Source of the DNA: an uncultured Collinsella sp.
Lineage (GTDB): Bacteria > Actinomycetota > Coriobacteriia > Coriobacteriales > Coriobacteriaceae
Length of the DNA: 6,330 nucleotides
Assembly (NCBI GenBank): GCA_902492825.1
Contig: CABUMZ010000106.1
Span: forward strand, 1-6,330
Direction: 5' to 3'
In this document: positions 1-6,330 of the stretch, in pieces
Layout of the letters: every line of letters starts with the position of its first letter
Position numbering within the stretch: position 1 is the first letter of the stretch
Translations under genes and position numbers: made by a program
The notes under the pieces: model-generated
Database searches by the model: none
What the model saw: the letters and a program-made list of their open reading frames with translations, nothing else
What the model was told of the DNA's origin: nothing

Positions 1-609
1 GTATTTGGGGATGATGCCCGCGATGCAGGCACTCGTGCAGATCATGCCCTTGGCGTGGCGGCGCAGGTTGTCGAGCGTCACGCGCGGCTTGTAGTAAAAG
101 CCCTGCACGGCAGCCTCGGAAACCGTCTGCATCAGGTTGACGTAGCCCTCCTGGTCCTTGGCCAGAAGAATCATGTGGTAGAGCTCGGGCTTATGGTCGC
201 GGGCAAGGGTCTCGTCCGGCGTAAAGTAGACCTCGCAGCCAAAGATGGGTTTGATGACCAGGGGCGGCTTGAGCTCGTCGATGTTGCCCTTCTCGTCCCA
301 CATGGCCATGTCCTTCACATACTGGGCATGCTCGCGCGGGTTTTCCTCGGGATCGGGCTCCACCAGCTCGTCGCGGCGGTCCTTTTCCAAGAAGGCCTTG
401 TCGTGGCTCCACGTCTTGTACTCGGGCGTGTTGTGGTTGACGGCGTCGCAGGCCAGCGCCAGGTCGGGCACGCCATACATGTAGCCGTGGTCGGTAATGG
501 CCACGGCGGGCATGCCCAGCTCTACGGCACGGTTGACCATATCCTGGATACGGGTTGCGCCGTCGAGCATGGAGAAAACAGTGTGATTGTGCAGATGGAC
601 GAATGCCAT
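1..609 (-). CDS. dnaE: DNA polymerase III subunit alpha (DnaE), N-terminal PHP domain, 3' part outside window
   Basis: Encodes the first 203 residues of the replicative DNA polymerase catalytic subunit, which copies the chromosome in the cytoplasm as part of the Pol III holoenzyme. The visible part is the PHP (polymerase and histidinol phosphatase) domain. Seen: the opening VHLHNHTVFSMLDGA (residues 4-18) with the H-x-H-x-H metal-binding motif, TDHG at 39-42, GCEVY at 124-128, H145 in YHMILLAKD, and the family signature FYYKPR...SACIAG ending at IIPKY (203). The polymerase domains lie beyond the window. The start ATG (609-607) is supported by GGAG at 618-621 on the same strand, 8 nt upstream, and by the family N-terminus beginning almost directly with FVHLHNHT. 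Odd: about 60 extra charged residues separate TDHG from KPIFGCE, where family members I know have about 20-25. The identification is firm; full-length family members are about 1,150-1,200 aa. Confidence 0.95.
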   Translation of the reverse strand, partial: MAFVHLHNHTVFSMLDGATRIQDMVNRAVELGMPAVAITDHGYMYGVPDLALACDAVNHNTPEYKTWSHDKAFLEKDRRDELVEPDPEENPREHAQYVKDMAMWDEKGNIDELKPPLVIKPIFGCEVYFTPDETLARDHKPELYHMILLAKDQEGYVNLMQTVSEAAVQGFYYKPRVTLDNLRRHAKGMICTSACIAGIIPKY

Positions 610-648
610 GTGATGAGCTCCGATGCGGGTTCGTGTTCTGACTGAACG

Positions 649-654
649 ATTTTA
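649..654 (-). promoter_or_regulatory. possible -10 element of the dnaE promoter
   Basis: On the minus strand the hexamer TAAAAT lies about 40 nt before the dnaE ATG. This would give a short 5' leader of roughly 30 nt. No convincing TTGACA-like -35 is seen 16-19 nt further upstream (a 17-nt spacer gives CGGGTG), so this is only a candidate. It is offered because dnaE follows a 240-bp gap and probably has its own promoter. Confidence 0.25.
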
Positions 655-716
655 CCCCACGGCACGGACAGCACCCGAACCTAGCCAAACCCACACGGGT
701 AGCTAATTTGGTACCT

Positions 717-872
717 TCAAAAAGGGGAATGAGGGCATCCAGATACATCGAGTATTACTGGAACCCCGGCGATGCGCGAAATGATTTGTGACGAATAGTC
801 ATGTCCATCAAGAAGGCTCGACGCTTCGGATAGCTCGTCAATCGATATATCAATTCTTGGAGACCTGCATTC
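717..872 (-). pseudogene. possible gene remnant (51-codon open frame without a start)
   Basis: One minus-strand frame stays open for 51 codons, between a TAG at 873-875 and a TGA at 717-719. Its translation looks protein-like (for example IDELSEASSLLDGHDYSSQ, and IAGVPVILDVSGC further on), with acidic helix-like and hydrophobic strand-like parts. It has no ATG, GTG or TTG start, and its 5' end overlaps the last codons of the MFS gene in another frame. I do not recognise the family. It could be the tail of a gene broken when the transporter arrived, or a chance open frame in a region of moderate GC; the length alone does not decide this. Confidence 0.2.
719..767 (-). terminator. weak terminator candidate downstream of the MFS gene
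   Basis: Read on the minus strand, GGGG (767-764) and CCCC (727-724) can pair, and the CCCC is followed directly by five Ts (723-719). Inside this outer pair lies a small imperfect hairpin, CCAG (761-758) with CTGG (742-739), plus ATAC/GTAT. The U-run after a G/C pairing is terminator-like and sits about 80-130 nt past the transporter stop. The stem is interrupted and long-looped, so the call is tentative. It also overlaps the start-less open frame at 717-872. Confidence 0.25.
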
Positions 873-2049
873 CTACCATTTTCAATGAAACAACGGCGGT
901 AATTGCTATCGCGATTGCACCAATAATACCGAGCGCTATCTGAATGGGATATAACCCCAACACATGTCCAAATATGGAGAAAAACATTGCGGAAAAGAGA
1001 GCCCTTACCAGAGACGCGACGGAAAGGATCGTCGCGCGGAGATCGTCCGCTATCGCGTCTTGGATTAAGTTTTCCGAAGTGATGTACACCACTTCTGGGA
1101 GAAAACAAAGCACCATGCTAAGGCCAAACAAACACAGCGGATTTGAAGCGAACCACGGAAGAATCATGAAAAGGCCAGCCTCGATTAGCATCGAGCCGAG
1201 CATGGTATTTCTTTTCCCGAAACGCGACGAGAAGAAATCTGCTGCAATGTAGGCCGTCGCATTTACTGCATAGGATGCACCGAAAAAAATTCCTACTATG
1301 GAGACGGGAGCATCAAATGCATCGAATACCAACTGATTCAAGTTGTAATAACTCCCATAGAATCCATCGAGCATGCTTGTGCCGATTAGAAGAAGCAATA
1401 CCGCAAAAGCGGATTCTCCAACACGCCAGGTTTCGCGTCTGAACATCTTGGCTGTGTCAAACCTTCCCTTTTCAGAGCTTTCAGAACGGGTCGCTTCCGT
1501 CCTCTCAATGGGATACAGAAGGAAAAGCTGCAGGAGATAGAAAATGGAGACACATACGTAGAGGGCGCTCCAAGATACTTGGGCAATGAAAGATCCGAGC
1601 ACAATTGCCATTCCCGTAGCGATTGATTGCGCGGCAAGCAACCGAGCATTGATGGTGAGGAAGCGCTCTCCTTGACCGGCATTCCGGGCAATTTCATATA
1701 AAAGCGCTTGTTCGGATCCCGATTGAAGGGAGTAGGCGAGTGCCTCAACAAGGGAAAGCACGACAAGAAAGGGACCTGAGAGCAACAGCATGCCAGCCGT
1801 ATGGAAGAAAAGCAGCAGCACGCCCACTTGAATCGAAAACTTCTTTCCAAAGAAATCGCCTATCAACCCTGTTGGCAGCTCGAGGACGACCGTTGCAATG
1901 TTAAACAGGGCTTGATAAAGCGCGATTTCCGTGACAGACATTCCTTTCTCCGCAAGGAAAAGTAGAAACACTCCCCGATTTAAAACAAATCCCGCGAGAA
2001 CGAAAAAGGCGGAATAGATGTGCAGTTGCGTAGTGGCATTCTTATTCAT
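850..2049 (-). CDS. MFS transporter, 12-TM type
   Basis: Encodes a 399-residue integral membrane protein of the major facilitator superfamily, which moves small solutes across the cytoplasmic membrane using an ion gradient. Seen: two halves of about six hydrophobic segments each (first half about residues 9-180, second about 212-390) joined by a charged loop (181-210). The MFS motif A region after TM2 is GLIGDFFGKK (61-70), with a weaker counterpart ADFFSSRFGKR (270-280) in the second half. SEQALLYEIARN (112-123) and DDLRATILSVASL (335-347) are typical of a drug-efflux-like MFS group common in Firmicutes and Actinobacteria. Length is normal for the superfamily. The ATG start at 2049 has GGAAG (2060-2056) 6 nt upstream. 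The substrate cannot be read from sequence; efflux is only a guess. G+C is clearly lower than in both neighbours, which suggests horizontal acquisition. No regulator gene is adjacent; a short inverted repeat lies 60-77 nt upstream of the start. Confidence 0.88.
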   Translation of the reverse strand: MNKNATTQLHIYSAFFVLAGFVLNRGVFLLFLAEKGMSVTEIALYQALFNIATVVLELPTGLIGDFFGKKFSIQVGVLLLFFHTAGMLLLSGPFLVVLSLVEALAYSLQSGSEQALLYEIARNAGQGERFLTINARLLAAQSIATGMAIVLGSFIAQVSWSALYVCVSIFYLLQLFLLYPIERTEATRSESSEKGRFDTAKMFRRETWRVGESAFAVLLLLIGTSMLDGFYGSYYNLNQLVFDAFDAPVSIVGIFFGASYAVNATAYIAADFFSSRFGKRNTMLGSMLIEAGLFMILPWFASNPLCLFGLSMVLCFLPEVVYITSENLIQDAIADDLRATILSVASLVRALFSAMFFSIFGHVLGLYPIQIALGIIGAIAIAITAVVSLKMVGMQVSKN

Positions 2050-2109
2050 TTGGTACTTCCATCAACTAATTTTGTCGGGCCGCTCGCTACTGGCTCGAAG
2101 CCTGAAGTG

Positions 2110-2126
2110 TTCACAGCTGATGTGAA
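2110..2126. repeat. 17-nt inverted repeat upstream of the MFS gene, possible operator
   Basis: TTCACA and TGTGAA form perfect 6-bp arms around a 5-nt centre (GCTGA on the plus strand). The site lies in the 103-bp gap between the DUF3284 gene and the MFS gene, 60-77 nt before the MFS start, where a repressor or activator site would be expected. It has the arms of a CRP-type site in the opposite order (TCACA first, TGTGA second), so it is not a CRP box. No good promoter hexamers were found next to it, and 6-bp arms can occur by chance. Confidence 0.3.
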
Positions 2127-2152
2127 GAGTGGTAAAGCTTTTGCACAGGGTA

Positions 2153-2662
2153 TCAATGGAATACATCCGAAGCGTTTTCGGCAGTATCATCGGCGAAGGC
2201 GGGATTAGCCTTTACGCGGCGCTCACCCTCGATGTATTTGACGATTTGATCAATCGTCTGGTTGGCGTGGCTCTTGAGCTTTCGCTCATAGAAGAAGAGG
2301 CCAAGCTTGCCGCGCGTGCCAGACGTGTTGCCACCCACACCCTGAAAATCCTCGGTATAGGTGAGCTCGCAGGCACCATCGCCAGCAGGTGCAGCCTCAT
2401 AGCGCATGGTATTGATGCCCGCCGCATACTGAAAACGGACCTCATAGAGGCACGGGTAGTCAAAGTGCTTGATCTTAACCTTGATCGCCGTGCCCTTGGC
2501 CTTGCCGTTTGCGGACTGGGCGCGCTTCTCGTACTTATAGCCGTTGAGCTTGTTGCGGCTGGGACGCTTGCCCGTGGCGTTCTCGATATCCTGCATGATG
2601 AACCCCGCCAGAGCGTCAAAAAGCTCCTCCGGCGTCACCTTAAGCATTTTGGTGAGCTGCAT
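2153..2662 (-). CDS. DUF3284 domain-containing protein
   Basis: Encodes a 169-residue soluble protein with no signal peptide or membrane segment. I recognise it as DUF3284, a family of unknown function found mainly in Firmicutes and gut Actinobacteria, probably with a START/SRPBCC-like fold. Matching features: N-terminal LKVTPEELFDAL (7-18), a TGKRPSRNKLNGYKYEK block (31-47), alternating strands such as IKVKIKHFDYPCLYEVRF (60-77), and CELTYTEDF (98-106), followed by a basic aromatic helix GLFFYERKLK (121-130). The C-terminal tail after about 150 is acidic and probably disordered. The ATG at 2662 has a strong AAGGAG (2673-2668) 5 nt upstream, which settles the start. It lies 136 bp after addA and 103 bp before the MFS gene, so it is probably its own unit. 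The reaction or ligand is unknown, and the context does not suggest one. Confidence 0.8.
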   Translation of the reverse strand: MQLTKMLKVTPEELFDALAGFIMQDIENATGKRPSRNKLNGYKYEKRAQSANGKAKGTAIKVKIKHFDYPCLYEVRFQYAAGINTMRYEAAPAGDGACELTYTEDFQGVGGNTSGTRGKLGLFFYERKLKSHANQTIDQIVKYIEGERRVKANPAFADDTAENASDVFH

Positions 2663-2695
2663 GATGGCTCCTTATTCGTTTGAACCGTTCGAGTC

Positions 2696-2701
2696 ATTGT
2701 A
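2696..2701 (-). promoter_or_regulatory. possible -10 element for the DUF3284 gene
   Basis: The minus-strand hexamer TACAAT is one base from the TATAAT consensus and lies 33 nt before the DUF3284 start, giving a leader of about 25 nt that contains the AAGGAG site. No good -35 hexamer is seen; with a 17-nt spacer it would be ACGCAT, at the foot of the palindrome at 2724-2786. The position fits a gene transcribed apart from addA. Confidence 0.4.
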
Positions 2702-2723
2702 CCGCCCCAGGCTCTCCCATGCG

Positions 2724-2786
2724 TTGCGGTGAAATGCGGACTGTTTGGCGGCTTTTTTGGCCAAAACAGTCCGTATTCCACCGCAA
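2724..2786. repeat. 63-nt near-perfect palindrome between addA and the DUF3284 gene
   Basis: The arms 2724-2746 and 2764-2786 are reverse complements over 23 positions except two (one would be a G-U wobble, the other an A-C mismatch, on either strand). The stem can continue with GGC (2747-2749) pairing with GCC (2760-2762), leaving one bulged A and a 10-nt loop containing six Ts on the plus strand. It begins 12 nt after the addA stop codon. Neither side of the hairpin is followed by a run of Ts, so it is not a textbook Rho-independent terminator. It may act as a 3' RNA-stabilising hairpin, a terminator by another route, or be one copy of a dispersed REP-like or MITE-like palindrome. The structure is certain from sequence; the role is inference. 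Confidence 0.85.
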
Positions 2787-2798
2787 GTTATCTGAGGG

Positions 2799-5700
2799 CT
2801 AGAGGTTGTAGGTAACTACTTGGGGTTCGGCGGGTTCGACGAAGATGGCGGGGTTCGCTTGCTCCACGCGAACGAGCCTGACGGTCACGGCCTCAAAGCC
2901 CGCCTTGTGCAGAACATCAGCGTAGACGCGCGCCTGCAGGGCGTGCTTCTCGAGCAGCTGGTCCGGCGTCTCATCCGGCGTGCCACCCGTCTTGTAATCG
3001 ATGACCAGTGCGCGCGACGGATCGGCCGGGTCGGTTGCCAAGACATCGATGGCGCCCTCGGCATAGGCGCCGTAGCGGGCGATATCCTCGTCCTCGCAGC
3101 CCAGCGAGAAGAACGGCACCTCGGCACGGATGCACGGCCACGCGAGCAGCTCGGCACGAACCGACGACTTGAGCCAGCGATCCAGAGCGACATCGAAGCG
3201 CTCGCGCTGTTCCGGCGTCAGGCGCCACAAGCGAGCCAGGGCGTCGGCACGCTCAGCGGGCAGCGCATCGGCACCCATCTCGATGAGCCACTGGCAGGCG
3301 GCATGGAACGCCGAGCCCAGCGCCATGGGGTTGCCGGCGGACTCAACGGCGGCCACGTCTGCATCCGTCATCTCGGAACCATCCGACTCCGCATCATCGC
3401 CGGACTCGTCCATGGGAACATGAGCCTCGGCGGCACGGTCTTCCGTCTCGGCATGGAGCGCCGCGGCGATCGACGAATAGCTGTACGAATCACGCGCCGG
3501 GAACGGACACACGCCCATGCGCACGCCCGCCGCCTGGGGATACACGAGCTCAAACGAATCGGGCTTGGGGTCGGCAGGACCGGGCACGGTTGAGTGCGCA
3601 GCATTATCGGCGACATCGGTTTCGCCACGAACGAGCCTGCCCTCGGCATCCAGCGAAGCGTTGGCCTCAAACGCTTGCTCGCCAAACGTAAAGTCCGCCA
3701 GCGAGATGAGCTCGTAGTCGCCCGGCTTGGAGCTGTCGAACACCAAACGGTCGCTATCGAGCTGTGGCATGTCCAGGGCGTCCGTCGGCAGGATGCGGCA
3801 CAGCACGTCGTAGGTCAGGTCCGTCTCGACATCGAAGGTCGGCGCCGTCACCTTGCCGCGGCTCACGCCGGCGTCCATCGCCAAGATCACCAGCTCGCGC
3901 GCACGCGTCATGGCGACATAGAGCAGACGAGCCCGCTCCTCGAGCGAAAGCTGCAGGTCGTCGTTGCGCAGGCGGGCAAATGCCTCGGCGGGAGAACCCG
4001 TCGCGCATACGTCCTCCATGAGCTCCGGCGGCAGCCACAACGACGTGCCCTTGCCCTTAAACGCATGCTCAAACTGCTTTTTGACGTCGTCGCCCTTCAC
4101 GAAGGTACCGTCGGCGAGCTTAACGCCGTCGAAGCGTGCCGGCAGTGCCACGACCTGCGCTCCGCCCTCGACGCGACCCATCTGTGCCGCACCCGAGGAC
4201 TTACGCACGCCAAAGCACTCGGCGACCGCCACGACCGGATATTCCAGGCCCTTGGACGCATGCACGGTCATGATGCGTACCGCGCCGTCACCCTCCTCGT
4301 TGAGGGCGCCCGGGGCCTCCTTGCCCGCCAAGAAGCGGTCGAAGGCGAGCGCGATGGAGCGCGGAGAATTGCCGAGCTCGGCCTCTGCCTCGGCCACGGC
4401 GTCGAGCGCCTTGAGCACGTTGGCGGCAATGGCCTTGCCCTCGGGGCCGAGCTGCGCCAGACGCACAAACCAGCCGGAGGCGTTGACCACGTCGCGCGCG
4501 ATGGCGGCGAACGAATCGCGGCCCACGCGACGAAGCGCATAGCGCAGCACCTCGCGGGCGCGCGTCACGAGCGGCAAGTCTTGCAAGCCCGGCACGTCGA
4601 AATCACTCATGATGCCCACGTCGATATTCCGGCGCGAGGTCTCCCCCGTCTCACTATCGAGCTTGGTCGCCAGCGCCAGGAACTCCTGGGCGCCGAGCGC
4701 AAACATCGGCGAGGCGAGCAGCGGCATAAGGCCCTGCGCCGTATCGGCCGGATTGGCGAGCGCGCAGACCAGGGCGCGCACCGTCTGCACCTCGGGGGCT
4801 TGGGCAAAGACCGAGCCGCCCGCGATGACGCAGTCGAGCCCCTGGTCGCGGAAGGCCTGTGCGTAGACGTCTGCGTTGGTCATGCGGCCCAGCAGCAGCA
4901 CCATGCCGCCCTGGGGCTGGCCGGCATCGGCAAGCGCGCGGAATCGCTCCGCGATTGCACGGGCCTTGGCCTGTATGCGTTCCTGCGTACTGCCGCCGGC
5001 AACAAAGAGGGCCTGGCGACGCGAGGCGTCTGCCACCAGCGTGTCCTTGCGGCCGTCGCTCGCCTCAAGGTCCAAAAAGCCCTGCATCAGGCCGCCGTCA
5101 TCGCCGTCGAAGACGCGTGCCACGTAACGCAGTACCTCGTCATGGCTGCGGAAGTTGCGCACGAGCTTGACGAGCTCGCCAGCAGGGGCGTCGGCCACGG
5201 CAGCCGCCTCGGGCGCCGCCGTCGATCCCACCTTGCGCTCCTGGCGACGGAACACCTCGACCTCGGCGCCGCGGAAGCGATAGATGGACTGCTGTGCATC
5301 GCCTACGGTACACAGCGCGCGCTCCCCCGCACCCGTCAGGTAACGGATCAGATCGACCTGCATCTGGTCGGTATCCTGGAACTCGTCGATCATGACCATC
5401 TTAAAGCGGCCCTCATAGGCCGCTCGAATAGCCGGGTAGTCGCGCAGCGCCTCGTATGCCATGCGCAGCAGGTCGTTATTGTCGAGCGCGGACTGGTCGG
5501 CCTTGAGCGCACGGTACTCCGCCTCTACGGCACGGGCAAGCCCCACCAGCGCATCGAGCGCCGGGCCGCCGCAGGCAAGCACGATATTGATAAACGCATC
5601 GGCGGCCTCGGCCTTGAGTAGCTCCACCTGCTCCTTAGGAAACGCCTTGCTCGCGCGCGGCATGGCGCACGACATCATGAGTCGCGCCGCATCGGCCATG

Positions 5701-6330
5701 GTCTTGCCGCTCGCCTCGAACGCGTCGATGGCATCGAGCGCCGCCTGCGCCTTCTCGGTCGCGGCCTTGCTTGCGCCCAGCGCCGCGCGATAGGCATCGG
5801 CGAGTGCCGAGGTATCGGCCTGGCCGCGTGCCACGCGCACGTCGTCCATACCGCCCGGCAACTGGCTCGACAGCTCCAGCAGGTCGCGCACCAGCCCCTT
5901 GATGGTCGTACCGCCGCCAAAGGAACCGCCCTCGCCCGCCATGGGATACCAGGCATAGAGGGCCTTGAGCGATGCCGCGAGCTCGGGGGCGGCATCGGGT
6001 GCCGTCGCGCGGGCCAGCACATGCTCAACAGCCTGGTCCATAAGCTCGTCGGTATCGGTGAGCACCGTGAACTCGGGGTCGATGCCCAGCTCCAACGCGT
6101 GTGCGCGCAGGATACGCGAGCACATGCCGTGAATGGTCGAGATCCACGCGTCGTCGACGGTCAGGGCTTCCTCGTCCATTCCCTCGTCGATAAGCGCACG
6201 GCGCACGCGGTCGCGAATCTCGGCCGCGGCATCTTTGGTAAAGGTGATGGCGAGCACCTGGTCCAGATGCTCAACGAACGGACCGGATTCGGGCGAGAGC
6301 GCGTAGACGATGCGACGCGTGAGGGTAAAG
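2799..6330 (-). CDS. addA: ATP-dependent helicase/nuclease subunit A (AddA), 5' end outside window
   Basis: Large subunit of AddAB, the RecBCD counterpart that unwinds and trims double-strand DNA ends in the cytoplasm and prepares 3' tails for RecA. 1,176 codons are visible. Numbering from the in-frame GTG at 6257, UvrD-type superfamily 1 motifs are: Ia AITFTKDAAAE (3-13), Ic STIHGMCSRIL (40-50), II VMIDEFQDTD (288-297), III CTVGDAQQSIYRFRG (316-330), IV LVRNFRSHDE (365-374), V RIMTVHASKGLEYP (661-674) and VI LLYVAMTRARE (778-788). A RecB-type nuclease domain follows: GSAFHAAC (H985), EVPFF (E1046), GAIDVL (D1071), VIDYKT (D1087, K1089) and QARVY (Q1108, Y1112), so both activities look intact. 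The GTG at 6257 is not the start: the frame stays open through FTLTRRIVYAL to the window edge, and the Walker A loop must lie just beyond. An acidic, probably flexible stretch spans about 938-968. A UvrD/RecB-like relative is the alternative name; addB is expected upstream, outside the window. Confidence 0.9.
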   Translation of the reverse strand, partial: FTLTRRIVYALSPESGPFVEHLDQVLAITFTKDAAAEIRDRVRRALIDEGMDEEALTVDDAWISTIHGMCSRILRAHALELGIDPEFTVLTDTDELMDQAVEHVLARATAPDAAPELAASLKALYAWYPMAGEGGSFGGGTTIKGLVRDLLELSSQLPGGMDDVRVARGQADTSALADAYRAALGASKAATEKAQAALDAIDAFEASGKTMADAARLMMSCAMPRASKAFPKEQVELLKAEAADAFINIVLACGGPALDALVGLARAVEAEYRALKADQSALDNNDLLRMAYEALRDYPAIRAAYEGRFKMVMIDEFQDTDQMQVDLIRYLTGAGERALCTVGDAQQSIYRFRGAEVEVFRRQERKVGSTAAPEAAAVADAPAGELVKLVRNFRSHDEVLRYVARVFDGDDGGLMQGFLDLEASDGRKDTLVADASRRQALFVAGGSTQERIQAKARAIAERFRALADAGQPQGGMVLLLGRMTNADVYAQAFRDQGLDCVIAGGSVFAQAPEVQTVRALVCALANPADTAQGLMPLLASPMFALGAQEFLALATKLDSETGETSRRNIDVGIMSDFDVPGLQDLPLVTRAREVLRYALRRVGRDSFAAIARDVVNASGWFVRLAQLGPEGKAIAANVLKALDAVAEAEAELGNSPRSIALAFDRFLAGKEAPGALNEEGDGAVRIMTVHASKGLEYPVVAVAECFGVRKSSGAAQMGRVEGGAQVVALPARFDGVKLADGTFVKGDDVKKQFEHAFKGKGTSLWLPPELMEDVCATGSPAEAFARLRNDDLQLSLEERARLLYVAMTRARELVILAMDAGVSRGKVTAPTFDVETDLTYDVLCRILPTDALDMPQLDSDRLVFDSSKPGDYELISLADFTFGEQAFEANASLDAEGRLVRGETDVADNAAHSTVPGPADPKPDSFELVYPQAAGVRMGVCPFPARDSYSYSSIAAALHAETEDRAAEAHVPMDESGDDAESDGSEMTDADVAAVESAGNPMALGSAFHAACQWLIEMGADALPAERADALARLWRLTPEQRERFDVALDRWLKSSVRAELLAWPCIRAEVPFFSLGCEDEDIARYGAYAEGAIDVLATDPADPSRALVIDYKTGGTPDETPDQLLEKHALQARVYADVLHKAGFEAVTVRLVRVEQANPAIFVEPAEPQVVTYNL

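Noticed and set aside
55..645. 196-codon plus-strand open frame opposite dnaE
   Set aside because: The minus strand encodes an unmistakable DnaE PHP domain over the same bases; the plus-strand frame is its shadow.
2110..2126. CRP/FNR-type binding site
   Set aside because: The half-sites are in the reverse order to TGTGA-N6-TCACA and the spacer is 5 nt, so it does not fit the known pattern.
2129..2683. 184-codon plus-strand open frame opposite the DUF3284 gene
   Set aside because: The minus-strand product matches a known family and has a strong ribosome binding site. The plus-strand translation shows no family features.
2724..2786. The palindrome as a classical Rho-independent terminator
   Set aside because: No T-run follows the stem on either strand; the only T6/A6 run is in the loop.
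3594..5621. 675-codon open frame on the plus strand, opposite addA
   Set aside because: It lies wholly inside addA, whose minus-strand frame carries all the helicase and nuclease motifs. The antisense translation is rich in R, H, L, A and G with no recognisable domain, as expected for the complement of a GC-rich gene.
6255..6257. GTG as the start codon of addA
   Set aside because: It falls inside helicase motif Ia, and the frame remains open upstream with conserved-looking residues (FTLTRRIVYAL). The Walker A motif required by the family would be lost.

Overview
The window reads as chromosomal DNA from a high-GC Gram-positive, most likely a gut actinobacterium of the Coriobacteriia (Collinsella-like). 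This assignment is an inference from the GC-rich codon use of the housekeeping genes, the combination of an actinobacterial-style DnaE with an AddA-type helicase-nuclease, and a DUF3284 protein. No rRNA, tRNA or other taxonomic marker is present to confirm it.

All four genes lie on the minus strand, so transcription runs from right to left. From right to left they are: (1) positions 6330-2799, addA, the large helicase-nuclease subunit of the AddAB recombination complex, cut at its 5' end by the window edge just after where the Walker A motif should be; (2) 2798-2663, an intergenic stretch with a near-perfect 63-nt palindrome and a possible promoter; (3) 2662-2153, a 169-aa DUF3284-family protein; (4) 2049-850, a 399-aa major facilitator superfamily (MFS) transporter; (5) 849-610, an intergenic stretch with a possible gene remnant, a weak terminator candidate and a weak promoter candidate; (6) 609-1, the first 203 codons of dnaE, the replicative DNA polymerase III alpha subunit, running off the left edge.

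The genes do not form one pathway. addA (double-strand break repair) and dnaE (replication) are core genome-maintenance genes. The MFS gene between them is visibly poorer in G+C and looks like an acquired single-gene insertion. The intergenic gaps (136, 103 and 240 bp) suggest separate transcription units rather than one operon.

I saw no CRISPR array, insertion sequence, tRNA or obvious new multi-gene system. The points most worth checking are the palindrome after addA, a roughly 60-residue insertion inside the DnaE PHP domain, and the low-GC transporter with a start-less open frame beside it.
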